64,000 bases of DNA from Planctomycetaceae bacterium. Its GTDB lineage: Bacteria; Planctomycetota; Planctomycetia; Pirellulales; Pirellulaceae. Position numbers and translations under genes: made by a program. Positions 27,438-35,015 of the stretch are shown piece after piece. Each line of letters starts with the position of its first letter. Positions within the stretch are counted from its first letter, which is position 1. The notes beneath the pieces are model-generated. The model was not told the origin of the DNA and did not search any database. It worked only from the letters and a program-made list of their open reading frames with translations. Location: contig JAEUIQ010000096.1 in assembly GCA_016794985.1 (NCBI GenBank), forward strand, positions 56,076-120,075, given 5' to 3'.

Positions 27438-27744
27438 TAAAAGTCTCGCGATCATCCAGCGTGCTAGCGTAACGCAAGCACGTTGGGCACGGCTCGAACG
27501 GGATGCCGACGTTGGCTGAGCTGTTCGTCGACCAATGTCCGATAAATTGGCGACGTTCGGTTCCGCCCATCGCTTTGCAGCACTCGAAATTCTACCGAAT
27601 TTTAGACCCGTTGAGGAATGCCTCAACGCACCGGTTCGACCAATATTGGTGGCTTTTCGAGCCCAGCTCTCACATTGTCCTGTGGAAGAGTTGGAAAACC
27701 CAATCAGATCCGCCAAAAAACTCTCGTTTTGTTTAGGCTTTTGC

Positions 27745-27955
27745 CGACCACCTGGGGACAGGCAAACCACCTGGGGACACACAATGTTGTTGGAGGCTAT
27801 CGCACAGACGACTTGCGTTGGCCAACCGGGGTGGCCAACCGGGGGACAGACAACTTTCGCCTTTCCCGTCCTGGCACTAGAAAGTTGAGTGTCCCCGGAA
27901 GCGTCCCTTCCCCGGAAGCGTCCCTCTCGAAAGTTGGGTGTCACCGGAAGCGCCT
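27745..27955. repeat. Copy of the GGGGACACACAA repeat family
   Basis: The copy reads CCACCTGGGGACA, CTGGGGACACACAATGTTGT, TATCGCACAGACGAC, two copies of TGGCCAACCGGGG, GGGGGACAGACAACTTTCGC, and the inverted end AGAAAGTTGAGTGTCCCC (27880-27897). It then shows a second, slightly altered end GAAAGTTGGGTGTCACCGG at 27929-27947. This is the closest relative of the copy at 19.46-19.59 kb. The doubled right end suggests nested insertion or unequal recombination. Confidence 0.85.
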
Positions 27956-28031
27956 TCAGCGAAGCTTACCGGAGAGTAAAACGCGAAGATTAATCGACAC
28001 AAAAGCTTAGCTCGCTGGGCTTCTGCCATAC

Positions 28032-28101
28032 AGAAACGTCCGCCTGGGAGCGGACTCGGTCTCCAAAGCCGTTGGACAGTGCTCGAATCACTGCGTTCCT
28101 G
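28032..28101 (+). tRNA. Degenerate tRNA-like sequence, anticodon loop CCA (Trp-like)
   Basis: A 70-nt stretch can be drawn as a cloverleaf. The acceptor arms AGAAACG/CGTTCCT pair at six of seven positions. The D-arm is CCGC-ctggga-GCGG. The anticodon arm has loop CTCCAAA at 28061-28067 (U33, anticodon CCA) with an imperfect stem. The T-arm CAGTG-ctcgaat-CACTG is perfect at 28077-28093. Mismatches in the acceptor and anticodon stems, a six-base D-loop, C instead of T at T-loop position 54 and no encoded CCA speak for a decayed or strongly diverged gene. A chance hairpin cluster is possible. Confidence 0.35.
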
Positions 28102-28107
28102 CTGACC

Positions 28108-28183
28108 TGCCACGGGGACTCGATTGAGCATGGCACCTGTCTTGTAAACAGGTCCATGCTAGCGCGAATCCAGTCATCGGTTC
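28108..28183 (+). tRNA. Degenerate tRNA-like sequence, anticodon loop TGT (Thr-like)
   Basis: The segment GCACCTGTCTTGTAAACAGG is a perfect tRNA-Thr(TGT)-type anticodon arm: stem CCTGT/ACAGG and loop CTTGTAA at 28141-28147. It is followed by a five-base variable region and a T-arm-like hairpin (GCTAG-cgcgaat-CCAGT, 28158-28174) with one A-C mismatch and one wobble pair. A D-arm of normal size is not recognisable and the acceptor stem does not pair, so it cannot be a normal tRNA. Together with the Trp-like sequence 7 bp upstream it suggests a decayed tandem tRNA array. Confidence 0.32.
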
Positions 28184-28206
28184 TAGCAACTGAACTCGCC
28201 TTTTCA

Positions 28207-29280
28207 TTACTTTGTCAGTAAATCTTGAAGCCAACTTTCAAGATCGCGTTTTGGATCGCCTACGAGCGGACGCACACCCAGTGCGACTACTTTTCCGCTC
28301 TGGTCCATGAGAATCGTCGTTGGTATCGCTTCGATGCCGAAGCGATCGGCAATTCTTTGGTTGCACTCTTCACCAGCTGTCTTGTCATCACAAAGCTGTA
28401 CCCAAGGGAGTTGATGCTGGGACGCGAAGTTCTTGATCCGAGCCGACGCCGCATGAACCGCGATGCCAACGATCTCGAAACCTCGATCCTTGTAAGTTGA
28501 GTGGATCCGCTTGAGTGCCGGAATATCTGCAATACATGGTGCGCAGTGCACGCCCCAGAATTCGAGCAATACAACTTTGCCACGAAGTGACTGGATGTCA
28601 AATTGTTTATCATCGACCGTGAAGGACTGTAGTTGTAGTATGGTATCGATCATTTCCAGCCGATTCATCACGCTCTCAACCTTCCGAGCAGTGATTCTTG
28701 CGGAATCGGTTGAGAACTCCGAACGCTGCGCAAGCTGGCCCAAAAGCCAATGCCCGAAACTTTTTGCTTCAGCTAACTTTCCAAGTATTTCCGCCAGTAG
28801 AAGAACTGCTTCAGACGACACTCGTGATTCACGCACCCCAAAGTTTGGCGCGCTCGCAATAAAAGACCGATTAGCGGCCAAGTATGAACGGAGTTCGTCT
28901 TCCGTAGCTGGTAGCGAGCCATTAATAAGCGATCCTCCCCAGAATTTGAGATGACAGAATTCAGCTTCGCGTCTTTCCGCCTCAGTCAAGCTTTGCGAAT
29001 CATTCTCGAGATATTCATAGGCTTGTCGAATTGCCTTAAATACCGAAAGAGCATTCGATGATTCGACAAGTCCTTCTGTTTGAACAGATCCATCCATCTC
29101 GCGCATGAACTCTAACATCCGTGGAGCGGAATGATCTGCAGGCACCTCATACTTGCTGCGTTGAATGGCTCGGCTTCGCAAGCCGTCGGCGACCAGTAAA
29201 GCGGCCACAATAAGTACAAGAATTAGCGGAACGGCATAAACACGAATTTGTCTCCACCGCCTCCCTAGGTTGAAGGTCAT
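28207..29280 (-). CDS. Membrane-anchored thioredoxin-fold protein (TlpA/ResA-like)
   Basis: A 357-residue protein with one N-terminal membrane helix (about 13-33), a helical middle part (50-215) and a C-terminal TlpA/ResA-like domain: GKVVLLEFWGVHCAPC with the redox pair C246/C249, a cis-proline segment IEAIPTTILMD, and a GxxxFGIEAIP-type ending. The active site faces the periplasm, where such proteins reduce or exchange disulfides. The start at 29280 has AAGGA eight bases upstream and overlaps the permease stop (ATGA). As the last gene of a GntR-ABC-permease operon it may act on an exported substrate of that transporter, or on envelope proteins under stress; this is inference. Confidence 0.85.
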   Translation of the reverse strand: MTFNLGRRWRQIRVYAVPLILVLIVAALLVADGLRSRAIQRSKYEVPADHSAPRMLEFMREMDGSVQTEGLVESSNALSVFKAIRQAYEYLENDSQSLTEAERREAEFCHLKFWGGSLINGSLPATEDELRSYLAANRSFIASAPNFGVRESRVSSEAVLLLAEILGKLAEAKSFGHWLLGQLAQRSEFSTDSARITARKVESVMNRLEMIDTILQLQSFTVDDKQFDIQSLRGKVVLLEFWGVHCAPCIADIPALKRIHSTYKDRGFEIVGIAVHAASARIKNFASQHQLPWVQLCDDKTAGEECNQRIADRFGIEAIPTTILMDQSGKVVALGVRPLVGDPKRDLESWLQDLLTK

Positions 29281-29990
29281 GTCGAGTTCCTTGTTAAATA
29301 CCAGTAACACCCCATCGCTGCGAATGCTCCTCCAATCACAAAGGCATTTGTTGCGTATCGATTGGCGAAAGCATTTCCTTCCGCTGGGATGTCCAACACA
29401 TATCCAAGAATGAGCACCACACCCAGAACGAAAAACGGGCTGAACAAGCCGCAGAGAACCGGTACTCCATTCGATTTCAGCAAAGCAGACACAGCGAGCG
29501 CGCCGCCTAACGTCGCGATGATTATCGAAACGTAGGTGAGAATACCTGTTGCGAAAACCAAGCGGTTCCGCAAATAGGAACCCGCTGGAACATAGGCGGA
29601 GACCTGATGGGCTGTGATGTTCGTCAGTATATGCACAAAGATCATTAGTCCGACTGGGACAAGGACGACGCTGAGTTTACTGACAAGATTCTGTTTTCGA
29701 GTCGGCGGCAGGCAAGCGAGAAACTCTGCAGAACGATCACTGCGTTCCAGAGTAAAAACACTTCCCGCCATCAAGGCTGCCATAAAAGCGGTTGCGAGAA
29801 ATCCCAAATTACTACCGAGAGCCAGGACAAGCAAAGTCATGGCAGTCCCCCAAGGCGTACTCGCATCGGGAAGACTTTCTCGATGGATTACAATCGCGGT
29901 AACCAAATAGGAACAACCTGTCACCACAACCGCTGATCGCAAATAGTTCCGCAATAGTCGAGCGTCTTTTCTAATGAGAGCCCAGATCAT
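29277..29990 (-). CDS. ABC-2 type transporter permease
   Basis: A 237-residue integral membrane protein with about six hydrophobic segments (about 22-40, 50-85, 108-128, 145-170, 180-200, 212-230) and the ABC-2 permease pattern MIWALIRKDARLLRNYLRS at the start and RSAEFLACLPPTRKQNLVSK between the helices. It should form the membrane part of the exporter with the ATPase encoded just upstream; the reading frames overlap by 20 bp. The substrate is unknown. YtrA-type GntR operons with this layout often respond to cell-wall antibiotics or envelope stress in other phyla. Confidence 0.85.
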   Translation of the reverse strand: MIWALIRKDARLLRNYLRSAVVVTGCSYLVTAIVIHRESLPDASTPWGTAMTLLVLALGSNLGFLATAFMAALMAGSVFTLERSDRSAEFLACLPPTRKQNLVSKLSVVLVPVGLMIFVHILTNITAHQVSAYVPAGSYLRNRLVFATGILTYVSIIIATLGGALAVSALLKSNGVPVLCGLFSPFFVLGVVLILGYVLDIPAEGNAFANRYATNAFVIGGAFAAMGCYWYLTRNST

Positions 29991-30912
29991 TGCATGCCTC
30001 CTCGATTTGACTCTTTTGTCCTCGCACGACGTCCTTGAAGATGTCCTCCAAGTTCAGATCAAAAACCTCCGCGTTCACGGCGTCATTTTCGTTTACGAGT
30101 TGATTGAAAAGCGCGTCCGAAAATTGGTCGATGGTAACAGTCCATTCCCTCCGAGCAATCCTCTGAAAAAGAACCTGTGGCGGTACTATTTTCGGCAGCT
30201 TCCCATCTGGCAAAACGATCCGAATTCTCTTGATCCTGCTACGTAAGTCGTCGACCGTTCCACGTATTGCAAAACGACCGTTGACCATGATTGCAACGTC
30301 GTCAGCAACTCGCTCGACATCATCCACGTGGTGGCTAGAAAAGAGAATCGTCCTCCCTTTGCAGGTATGGCTCTGGAGAATGCTCTCCAGAAAATCTTCG
30401 CGAATGATTGGATCAAGCCCTGAGGTTGGTTCATCAAGAATCAAAAGATCGGGATTGTGCGCGAGTGCGATGATCAAGCCGAGCTTAGCGGTCATGCCTT
30501 TGGAAAGTGCGGCAACTCGCATTTTTGGCAATAGCTCAAACTTCAACAAAAGGTCATTGGCGAGAGCGTCGTCCCAGCGCTGGTACAATTTACTCACAAA
30601 CCCGAGCACCTCCTTGATCGACATCCATCTGTAGATGTGATGCAATTCAGGCACATAACCAATCCTATTACGAATTTCTTGCGAAGGGCTAATCGCATCG
30701 TGGCCGAACAGGAAGATGTCTCCAGAATCAACCGAGGTCAAACCCATTAGCATTCGAATAAAAGTGCTTTTGCCTGCTCCGTTCGGACCCAGCAAACCCA
30801 AGGTCATCCCCTCTTGAATCGACATGTTTAGCGAATCGCAGGCAAGGGTATTCCCATAGCGTTTGGTCAAGTTCCTAACTTCCAAGACCGCGGCTCCTTC
30901 GGGCAACGTCAT
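29971..30912 (-). CDS. ABC transporter ATP-binding protein
   Basis: A 313-residue ATPase with Walker A GPNGAGKST (residues 42-50), Q-loop region around 88, signature LSKGMTAKLGL in place of the common LSGGQ, Walker B LLILDEPTSGLDP, and H-loop SSHHVDD. The C-terminal 80 residues resemble the tail of YtrB/CcmA-type subunits of ABC-2 exporters. It would energise the permease encoded by the next gene, with which it overlaps by 20 bp, and it overlaps the GntR gene by ATGA. Expression is therefore controlled from the operator upstream of gntR. Confidence 0.93.
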   Translation of the reverse strand: MTLPEGAAVLEVRNLTKRYGNTLACDSLNMSIQEGMTLGLLGPNGAGKSTFIRMLMGLTSVDSGDIFLFGHDAISPSQEIRNRIGYVPELHHIYRWMSIKEVLGFVSKLYQRWDDALANDLLLKFELLPKMRVAALSKGMTAKLGLIIALAHNPDLLILDEPTSGLDPIIREDFLESILQSHTCKGRTILFSSHHVDDVERVADDVAIMVNGRFAIRGTVDDLRSRIKRIRIVLPDGKLPKIVPPQVLFQRIARREWTVTIDQFSDALFNQLVNENDAVNAEVFDLNLEDIFKDVVRGQKSQIEEACNDLGSH

Positions 30913-31292
30913 TTATTCGCTCCCTCCAAGTTCGCACGCATTGCCGATTCGAAGACTAAACGTATCGCATCGGGCGTCATGCCAGCCTTCATGCCCTGCC
31001 GAATAGACGCACTCAATTGACGGCTCAATCGCTCTTCGGATGTATTCATTCGACTACGGTTGACCTTGGTCACGAAGATACCGACGCCACGTCGTGATTC
31101 GACGACACCTTCACGCTCTAACGCATCGTAGGCTCTTTGAACCGTATTCGGATTCACTTTGATGTCGATGGCTAATGCACGGAGGGACGGCAGCATCTCC
31201 CCCGCTTTGTATACACCCGAATCAATGCAACGCCGCAGATGATCCGCGATCTGTCGAAAAATGGGAATTGGACTCTTGGGATCAATCAACAT
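30909..31292 (-). CDS. GntR-family transcriptional regulator, YtrA-like
   Basis: A 127-residue regulator with the GntR winged helix: PIFRQIADHLRRCIDSGVYKAGEMLPSLRALAIDIKVNPNTVQRAYDALEREGVVESRRGVGIFV (about residues 10-75), then a short helical tail typical of the YtrA subfamily, which lacks a large ligand domain. YtrA-type proteins repress their own ABC-transporter operon. The perfect palindrome ATTAGTGCACTAAT 15 bp before the start codon, overlapping the predicted transcription start, is its likely binding site. GGAG lies about 8 bases upstream of ATG 31292. Confidence 0.92.
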   Translation of the reverse strand: MLIDPKSPIPIFRQIADHLRRCIDSGVYKAGEMLPSLRALAIDIKVNPNTVQRAYDALEREGVVESRRGVGIFVTKVNRSRMNTSEERLSRQLSASIRQGMKAGMTPDAIRLVFESAMRANLEGANK

Positions 31293-31306
31293 CGGGCAGC
31301 TCCAGG

Positions 31307-31351
31307 ATTAGTGCACTAATGCAGTGTAGTGAAAGGAAATCATCTAGTCAA
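31307..31351 (-). promoter_or_regulatory. Promoter and palindromic operator of the gntR-ABC operon
   Basis: On the minus strand the -35 box TTGACT (31346-31351) and -10 box TACACT (31323-31328) are separated by exactly 17 bp. Three bases after the -10 box begins the perfect 14-bp palindrome ATTAGTGCACTAAT (31307-31320), which would cover the transcription start near 31315. This is the classical arrangement for autorepression by a YtrA-type regulator. The half-site CACTA/TAGTG also occurs in the -10 region. Confidence 0.8.
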
Positions 31352-31361
31352 GCGACGGGAC

Positions 31362-31918
31362 GGCAACCGGAGGACAGGAACCCCCAACCGGGGGACACAC
31401 AACTTTGGACCAACCGGGGCGCAGCCCGTGAACACGCAATGTGCGCGGAGCCAAACAAGGACAAGGAGCTAATCGGGGACCAAGGAGCGAAGGGCTACGC
31501 CGTGAAGGATTCTTTCCGTCTAAAACCGGCCCGCAGGAGCCAAAACAACCCCAACCGGTGTGCGTGAGTCACCGGCTAGAGCCGGCCCAAAAGTCAGAAA
31601 AGGCCCGCGGCGCGGACACAACAGTACCGGTCTGGCTTGAAAAATTCCTTCGCGACCAGAACTAACTGGGGACAGGAACCTAACTGGGTAACTGGGCACA
31701 CAAAACTTTCGTTGGCCAACCAGGGGACACACAACGTTCGCCTGTTCGTTGGCTAACCGGGGGGCGTGATCAACCGGGGGACAGACAACTTTTGCCTGGG
31801 GACGAGGAACGCTGGGTTCCAAACGCGCCGCGACCGATCAAAGCACGTTGGCTACCCGTCCGGGCACTAGAAAGTGGAGTGTCTCCGGAAGCTCCTCATC
31901 CCCGGAAGCTCCTCCAAC
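31362..31918. repeat. Compound cluster of GGGGACACACAA-family repeats
   Basis: Several partial copies are strung together: ACCGGGGGACACACAACTTT at 31388, CAGGGGACACACAACGTTCG at about 31720, GGGGGACAGACAACTTTTGC at about 31776, and a right end AGAAAGTGGAGTGTCTCCGG at 31870-31889. Between 31800 and 31870 the sequence GAGGAACGCTGGGTTCCAAA followed by CCGATC and GTTGGCTACCC matches the middle of the 34.0 kb copy. The middle part (31440-31640) has no gene; an upstream extension of the next gene into this repeat is not believed. Confidence 0.75.
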
Positions 31919-32082
31919 CTCAAAAACCCGACCATGCCGCTGGTGGACGCTTTCGCATCGTTGCTATAATCACTGCATCTTCGCACTTTGCCAGAAGAAT
32001 GGGCCGTACACCTAATCACCTCAATGCACAATCAACCTGTCTATCCCAGTCAGGATGGAATGCTATTCGGAAGGTCATCGTG

Positions 32083-33831
32083 ATGATGTATTACGTCTGG
32101 AAATTTCTAATAACAATCTCGGCCTTGATGATCCTTTCATCCGTCGCCTGCGGGCAAACGTATACGTTTTCCGTCTTATATTCGGTAGAGTGGTTGGTAG
32201 ACGAGAGCCATGTCATCGTCATTGCGGAATACGCCGATGACATAACCGATACGAAACCGAAAATTCTCAGGACTCTCAAGGGCCAGCAAGACCTTATTCA
32301 ATGGCCACTTACCAAGGTCATCCGTCGAACAGATGCTGTGCAACCAGACTCTGCGGGTCGGATTCGCCTATTGTTTATCCGTGGTACCGATGAATTGTTA
32401 CAGTCGGTCCAACTGAGCCGAGGATACACGCGGGAACCTTCGATTCGAGAAGCTTTCCTTGGGGTATCTCAATTTGGAACTTTGTTCTTATCCGAAACGG
32501 ATTTCTTGCGTGCTGTACAGCGAAGAGCCAGAGGTCCTCGGACTGCAACCGTTGCTCGATATCGGAATATTCAGGAAATCAAGCCTGGAGAGGGATGGAT
32601 CGCGAGCACAAGTGAGTTCCCGCTTCAAACTGGTGAAGATTACTTCTCGATTGTGGTTCCCAGCGATGAGGAGCGACGAGATTATTTTCTCCAACAGCTG
32701 GAAGAAGGGAACGTTCAGGAAAAAACAACTGCCCTCTATGAACTGGCTTCGTTCAAAGACCAACGAGCTACTGAAGCGATCGTCAAAGCGATGAAATGCG
32801 AATACGCTGAAGCAGCGCACACCTTTCCTCTGGAATCTGATCGCGCGGAATGGGTTCGATTACTCGCAACGAGTATCCATGACGGTCGCGAGAAGACCGA
32901 CATCGGTGAAAGGCTTGAACAATTGCGACAGCTCCCTCTCGACGACACAGGCGAGCCTTATCCGCTGGATAAAGTCGCCATGTTGGCAGAACTGCCAACC
33001 TTGAAACGAGAGGTAGACCTTTTGGAAGCATTGGGCAAAAAAAAGCTCAACAACCTTCCCCCAATCGTTCCCTATGGTCCGCCGCCTACGCCTTTCGAGG
33101 CCGAAATGGTAATTCAAACGACTCGTCGCCGGATGGCTCAGTTTGAAAAAAGCATGATGCTCCACGCGGATTCAGAAAAACTCAAGGCCGATGTTTCGGC
33201 CGCTCGAAGTGAACTCAGCAATGCCGACCAAACCCAACTCTGCAGTGACGGTGAACTGGTCCATCGCCTCGCGGAAATGAAACGCAGACTCGATGTGATG
33301 CGAGTCTTGGGGAAAAAGGACGAGTTTACAGAAGGGGCTAAGATGTTGGAGTTGTTTGAAAGTGAACTCCGTTCCAAAAGCGAGTCGCTTGCCGATGACT
33401 TGGTCCGTTGCAACCAACTGCCACCTGACGACTACTCGTCCAATGATCGAGAGGCCTTGTTGCGGCGGGTCGAATCAACTTGGACAGAAGCAGCTCCGGA
33501 TCGATTACCGATACATGTCGGGCTGGTCAGCAACTGGGAAAGCGTACCCCACTGGGAGCTTCGTGACGACGTTCTCGTCGCAATCGATCGCCGGCAGATG
33601 ATCGGCTATGTGCTCGTTTCCTGCAATGAAGAGACGTTAGTTCGTTATGACATTTTGCTTCGACGAGATTCTATCGCACGTTATCCGTCAGACAAGCAAG
33701 ATCTTCCCGCTAGCGACGAATCTCGAATTCAAGCATCGCTAGTTGATAAGATTGACGGGGAACCGAGCTTGCAGCAACGTCTCACTCGCGAGGAATTGGC
33801 GAGGCACAAGCAAAAGTTTGACCTGCAATAG
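32083..33831 (+). CDS. Secreted protein of unknown function with HEAT-like and coiled segments
   Basis: A 582-residue protein starting at ATG 32083 (or 32086), with GGAAGG about 10 bases upstream and a signal peptide MMYYVWKFLITISALMILSS ending near CGQ at residue 25. Early residues (30-130) look like a small beta domain (VIVIAEYADDI..PKILRTLKGQ). Around 190-240 there is a helical, HEAT-like piece (LYELASFKDQRATEAIVKAM). Residues about 290-400 are highly charged helices, probably a coiled coil. No catalytic motif was recognised. It has no close operon partner; the longer frame reaching 31792 starts inside a repeat and is rejected. Confidence 0.75.
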   Translation: MMYYVWKFLITISALMILSSVACGQTYTFSVLYSVEWLVDESHVIVIAEYADDITDTKPKILRTLKGQQDLIQWPLTKVIRRTDAVQPDSAGRIRLLFIRGTDELLQSVQLSRGYTREPSIREAFLGVSQFGTLFLSETDFLRAVQRRARGPRTATVARYRNIQEIKPGEGWIASTSEFPLQTGEDYFSIVVPSDEERRDYFLQQLEEGNVQEKTTALYELASFKDQRATEAIVKAMKCEYAEAAHTFPLESDRAEWVRLLATSIHDGREKTDIGERLEQLRQLPLDDTGEPYPLDKVAMLAELPTLKREVDLLEALGKKKLNNLPPIVPYGPPPTPFEAEMVIQTTRRRMAQFEKSMMLHADSEKLKADVSAARSELSNADQTQLCSDGELVHRLAEMKRRLDVMRVLGKKDEFTEGAKMLELFESELRSKSESLADDLVRCNQLPPDDYSSNDREALLRRVESTWTEAAPDRLPIHVGLVSNWESVPHWELRDDVLVAIDRRQMIGYVLVSCNEETLVRYDILLRRDSIARYPSDKQDLPASDESRIQASLVDKIDGEPSLQQRLTREELARHKQKFDLQ

Positions 33832-33960
33832 TGGTTGAGAAAGCTCTTCTAGCAAATAGTTAAGGCGATGCCACCCGCTGAGGCGGAACAGTGGAACCAG
33901 GAGCCCGAACGATTTGAAAAACAGTCTTCTCGTTCGCCGGTCAATCGACATTCAATTGGC

Positions 33961-34108
33961 GGGAAAGGGAACGCTAAGTGGTGACACACCACTTTCGCGG
34001 GAGAGAGGGAACGCTTGGTGCCAAACGCTCTGCCACCGATCCTCGCATGTTGGCTACCCATCCAGACACTAGAAAGTGGAGTGTCCCCGGAAGCGTCTGG
34101 AAAGTTGA
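33961..34108. repeat. Copy of the GGGGACACACAA repeat family with altered ends
   Basis: The left end is GGTGACACACCACTTTCGCG (33980-33999) and the right end AGAAAGTGGAGTGTCCCC (34071-34088). The middle (GGGAACGCTTGGTGCCAAAC, CCGATCCTCGC, TTGGCTACCC) matches other copies. Both ends carry the same change (CCACTTTC on the left, GAAAGTGG on the right) relative to the usual CAACTTTC/GAAAGTTG, so the terminal inverted repeat is preserved. Confidence 0.8.
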
Positions 34109-34267
34109 CCGTCCCCGAAAGCGACCGTCGGAGTCGTTCATCGAACGCTCGCTGCACTAAGCGTTTCGCACCAAGTATTTCTCCATGATGGCCTTGGGGA
34201 CTCTAGAATTCCATTTCCGTCAGCTCTCCGTTCATCGCAGTGGGACACGCGACGACTTCTGGATTGA

Positions 34268-35011
34268 TTAGCCTTCTGTAGTTTCCGACAGCCTTGCGCA
34301 GAGAATTTTGCGGATCTTTGCGATGCGGTGAATAACAATGTTTCGCGTTGTGGTCTTTTTGGTGACGAATTCTGACGCGGTTGCGATTTCAGTCGCCGTC
34401 ATACCCGTAAGATAAAACCAAAACGTCAACTGATGCGACTCAGGAATGGCCGATGTCAAATCTTCGAATCGCTCCAATTCATCCATACTGAAGTCACGCT
34501 GAATCCAAGCGATGGCTTGTTCGCGTGTCATCGTTTCGAGTTGTTGCAAGACCTCGGGAGCGGCCCGGTGTGATCCCGCTTCACTCCGGTCTCGCTGTCG
34601 TCGTTTATGGGTGTTCAGTTTGGTCGGTTCGGGCGAATCTTCCAGCCGACATTCCCGCCGCACATCGCGAGATTGACACAGATTCTTAGTAAACGCGTTA
34701 TTCGCTTTGTTCTGAATGATACGAATAATGATGAGTCGTATTTCATCTTCCGGTCGATCTTTATAGTTATCGGTTGCCGTGAAGATGCTTTTCATCACCG
34801 TTTGAACTAGATCACTGAGGTCAAGGCGAGTGGTTAACCGCCTCAACTTCTCAGCGTATTTACTAACCACAAGTCGATGCAAAACAAACCGAGCCAAGTT
34901 GTTAGCAGTATCGCTTGAACGATCCGGAGATCGCAGTTGATCGTATATTTTCGAAAAGTTTATACCGGCCACCGACTCGCCAGAGAAATTGACAGCTTGA
35001 AGTTCATTCAT
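34268..35011 (-). CDS. ECF-type sigma factor, divergent, downstream of a kinase
   Basis: A 247-residue protein. Residues about 35-105 resemble sigma region 2 of the planctomycete ECF group (LARFVLHRLVVSKYAEKLRRLTTRLDLSDLVQTVMKSIFTAT, IIRIIQNKANNAF). The C-terminal part (about 185-240) resembles region 4 (IPESHQLTFWFYLTGMTATEIATASEFVTKKTTTRNIVIHRIAKIR). The linker is long and rich in charged residues (about 110-165). It begins 4 bp after the stop of the giant kinase gene, so it is co-transcribed as the second gene; in most planctomycete pairs the sigma gene comes first. Confidence 0.75.
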   Translation of the reverse strand: MNELQAVNFSGESVAGINFSKIYDQLRSPDRSSDTANNLARFVLHRLVVSKYAEKLRRLTTRLDLSDLVQTVMKSIFTATDNYKDRPEDEIRLIIIRIIQNKANNAFTKNLCQSRDVRRECRLEDSPEPTKLNTHKRRQRDRSEAGSHRAAPEVLQQLETMTREQAIAWIQRDFSMDELERFEDLTSAIPESHQLTFWFYLTGMTATEIATASEFVTKKTTTRNIVIHRIAKIRKILCARLSETTEG

Positions 35012-35015
35012 TTCA

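Noticed and set aside
27438..27944. N-terminal extension of the ECF sigma factor
   Set aside because: The extension crosses the repeat element and is not found in the family; region 2 is at normal distance from ATG 27437.
31792..32082. N-terminal extension of the secreted-protein gene
   Set aside because: It is translated repeat DNA without a signal peptide; ATG 32083 has a ribosome site and a proper signal peptide.
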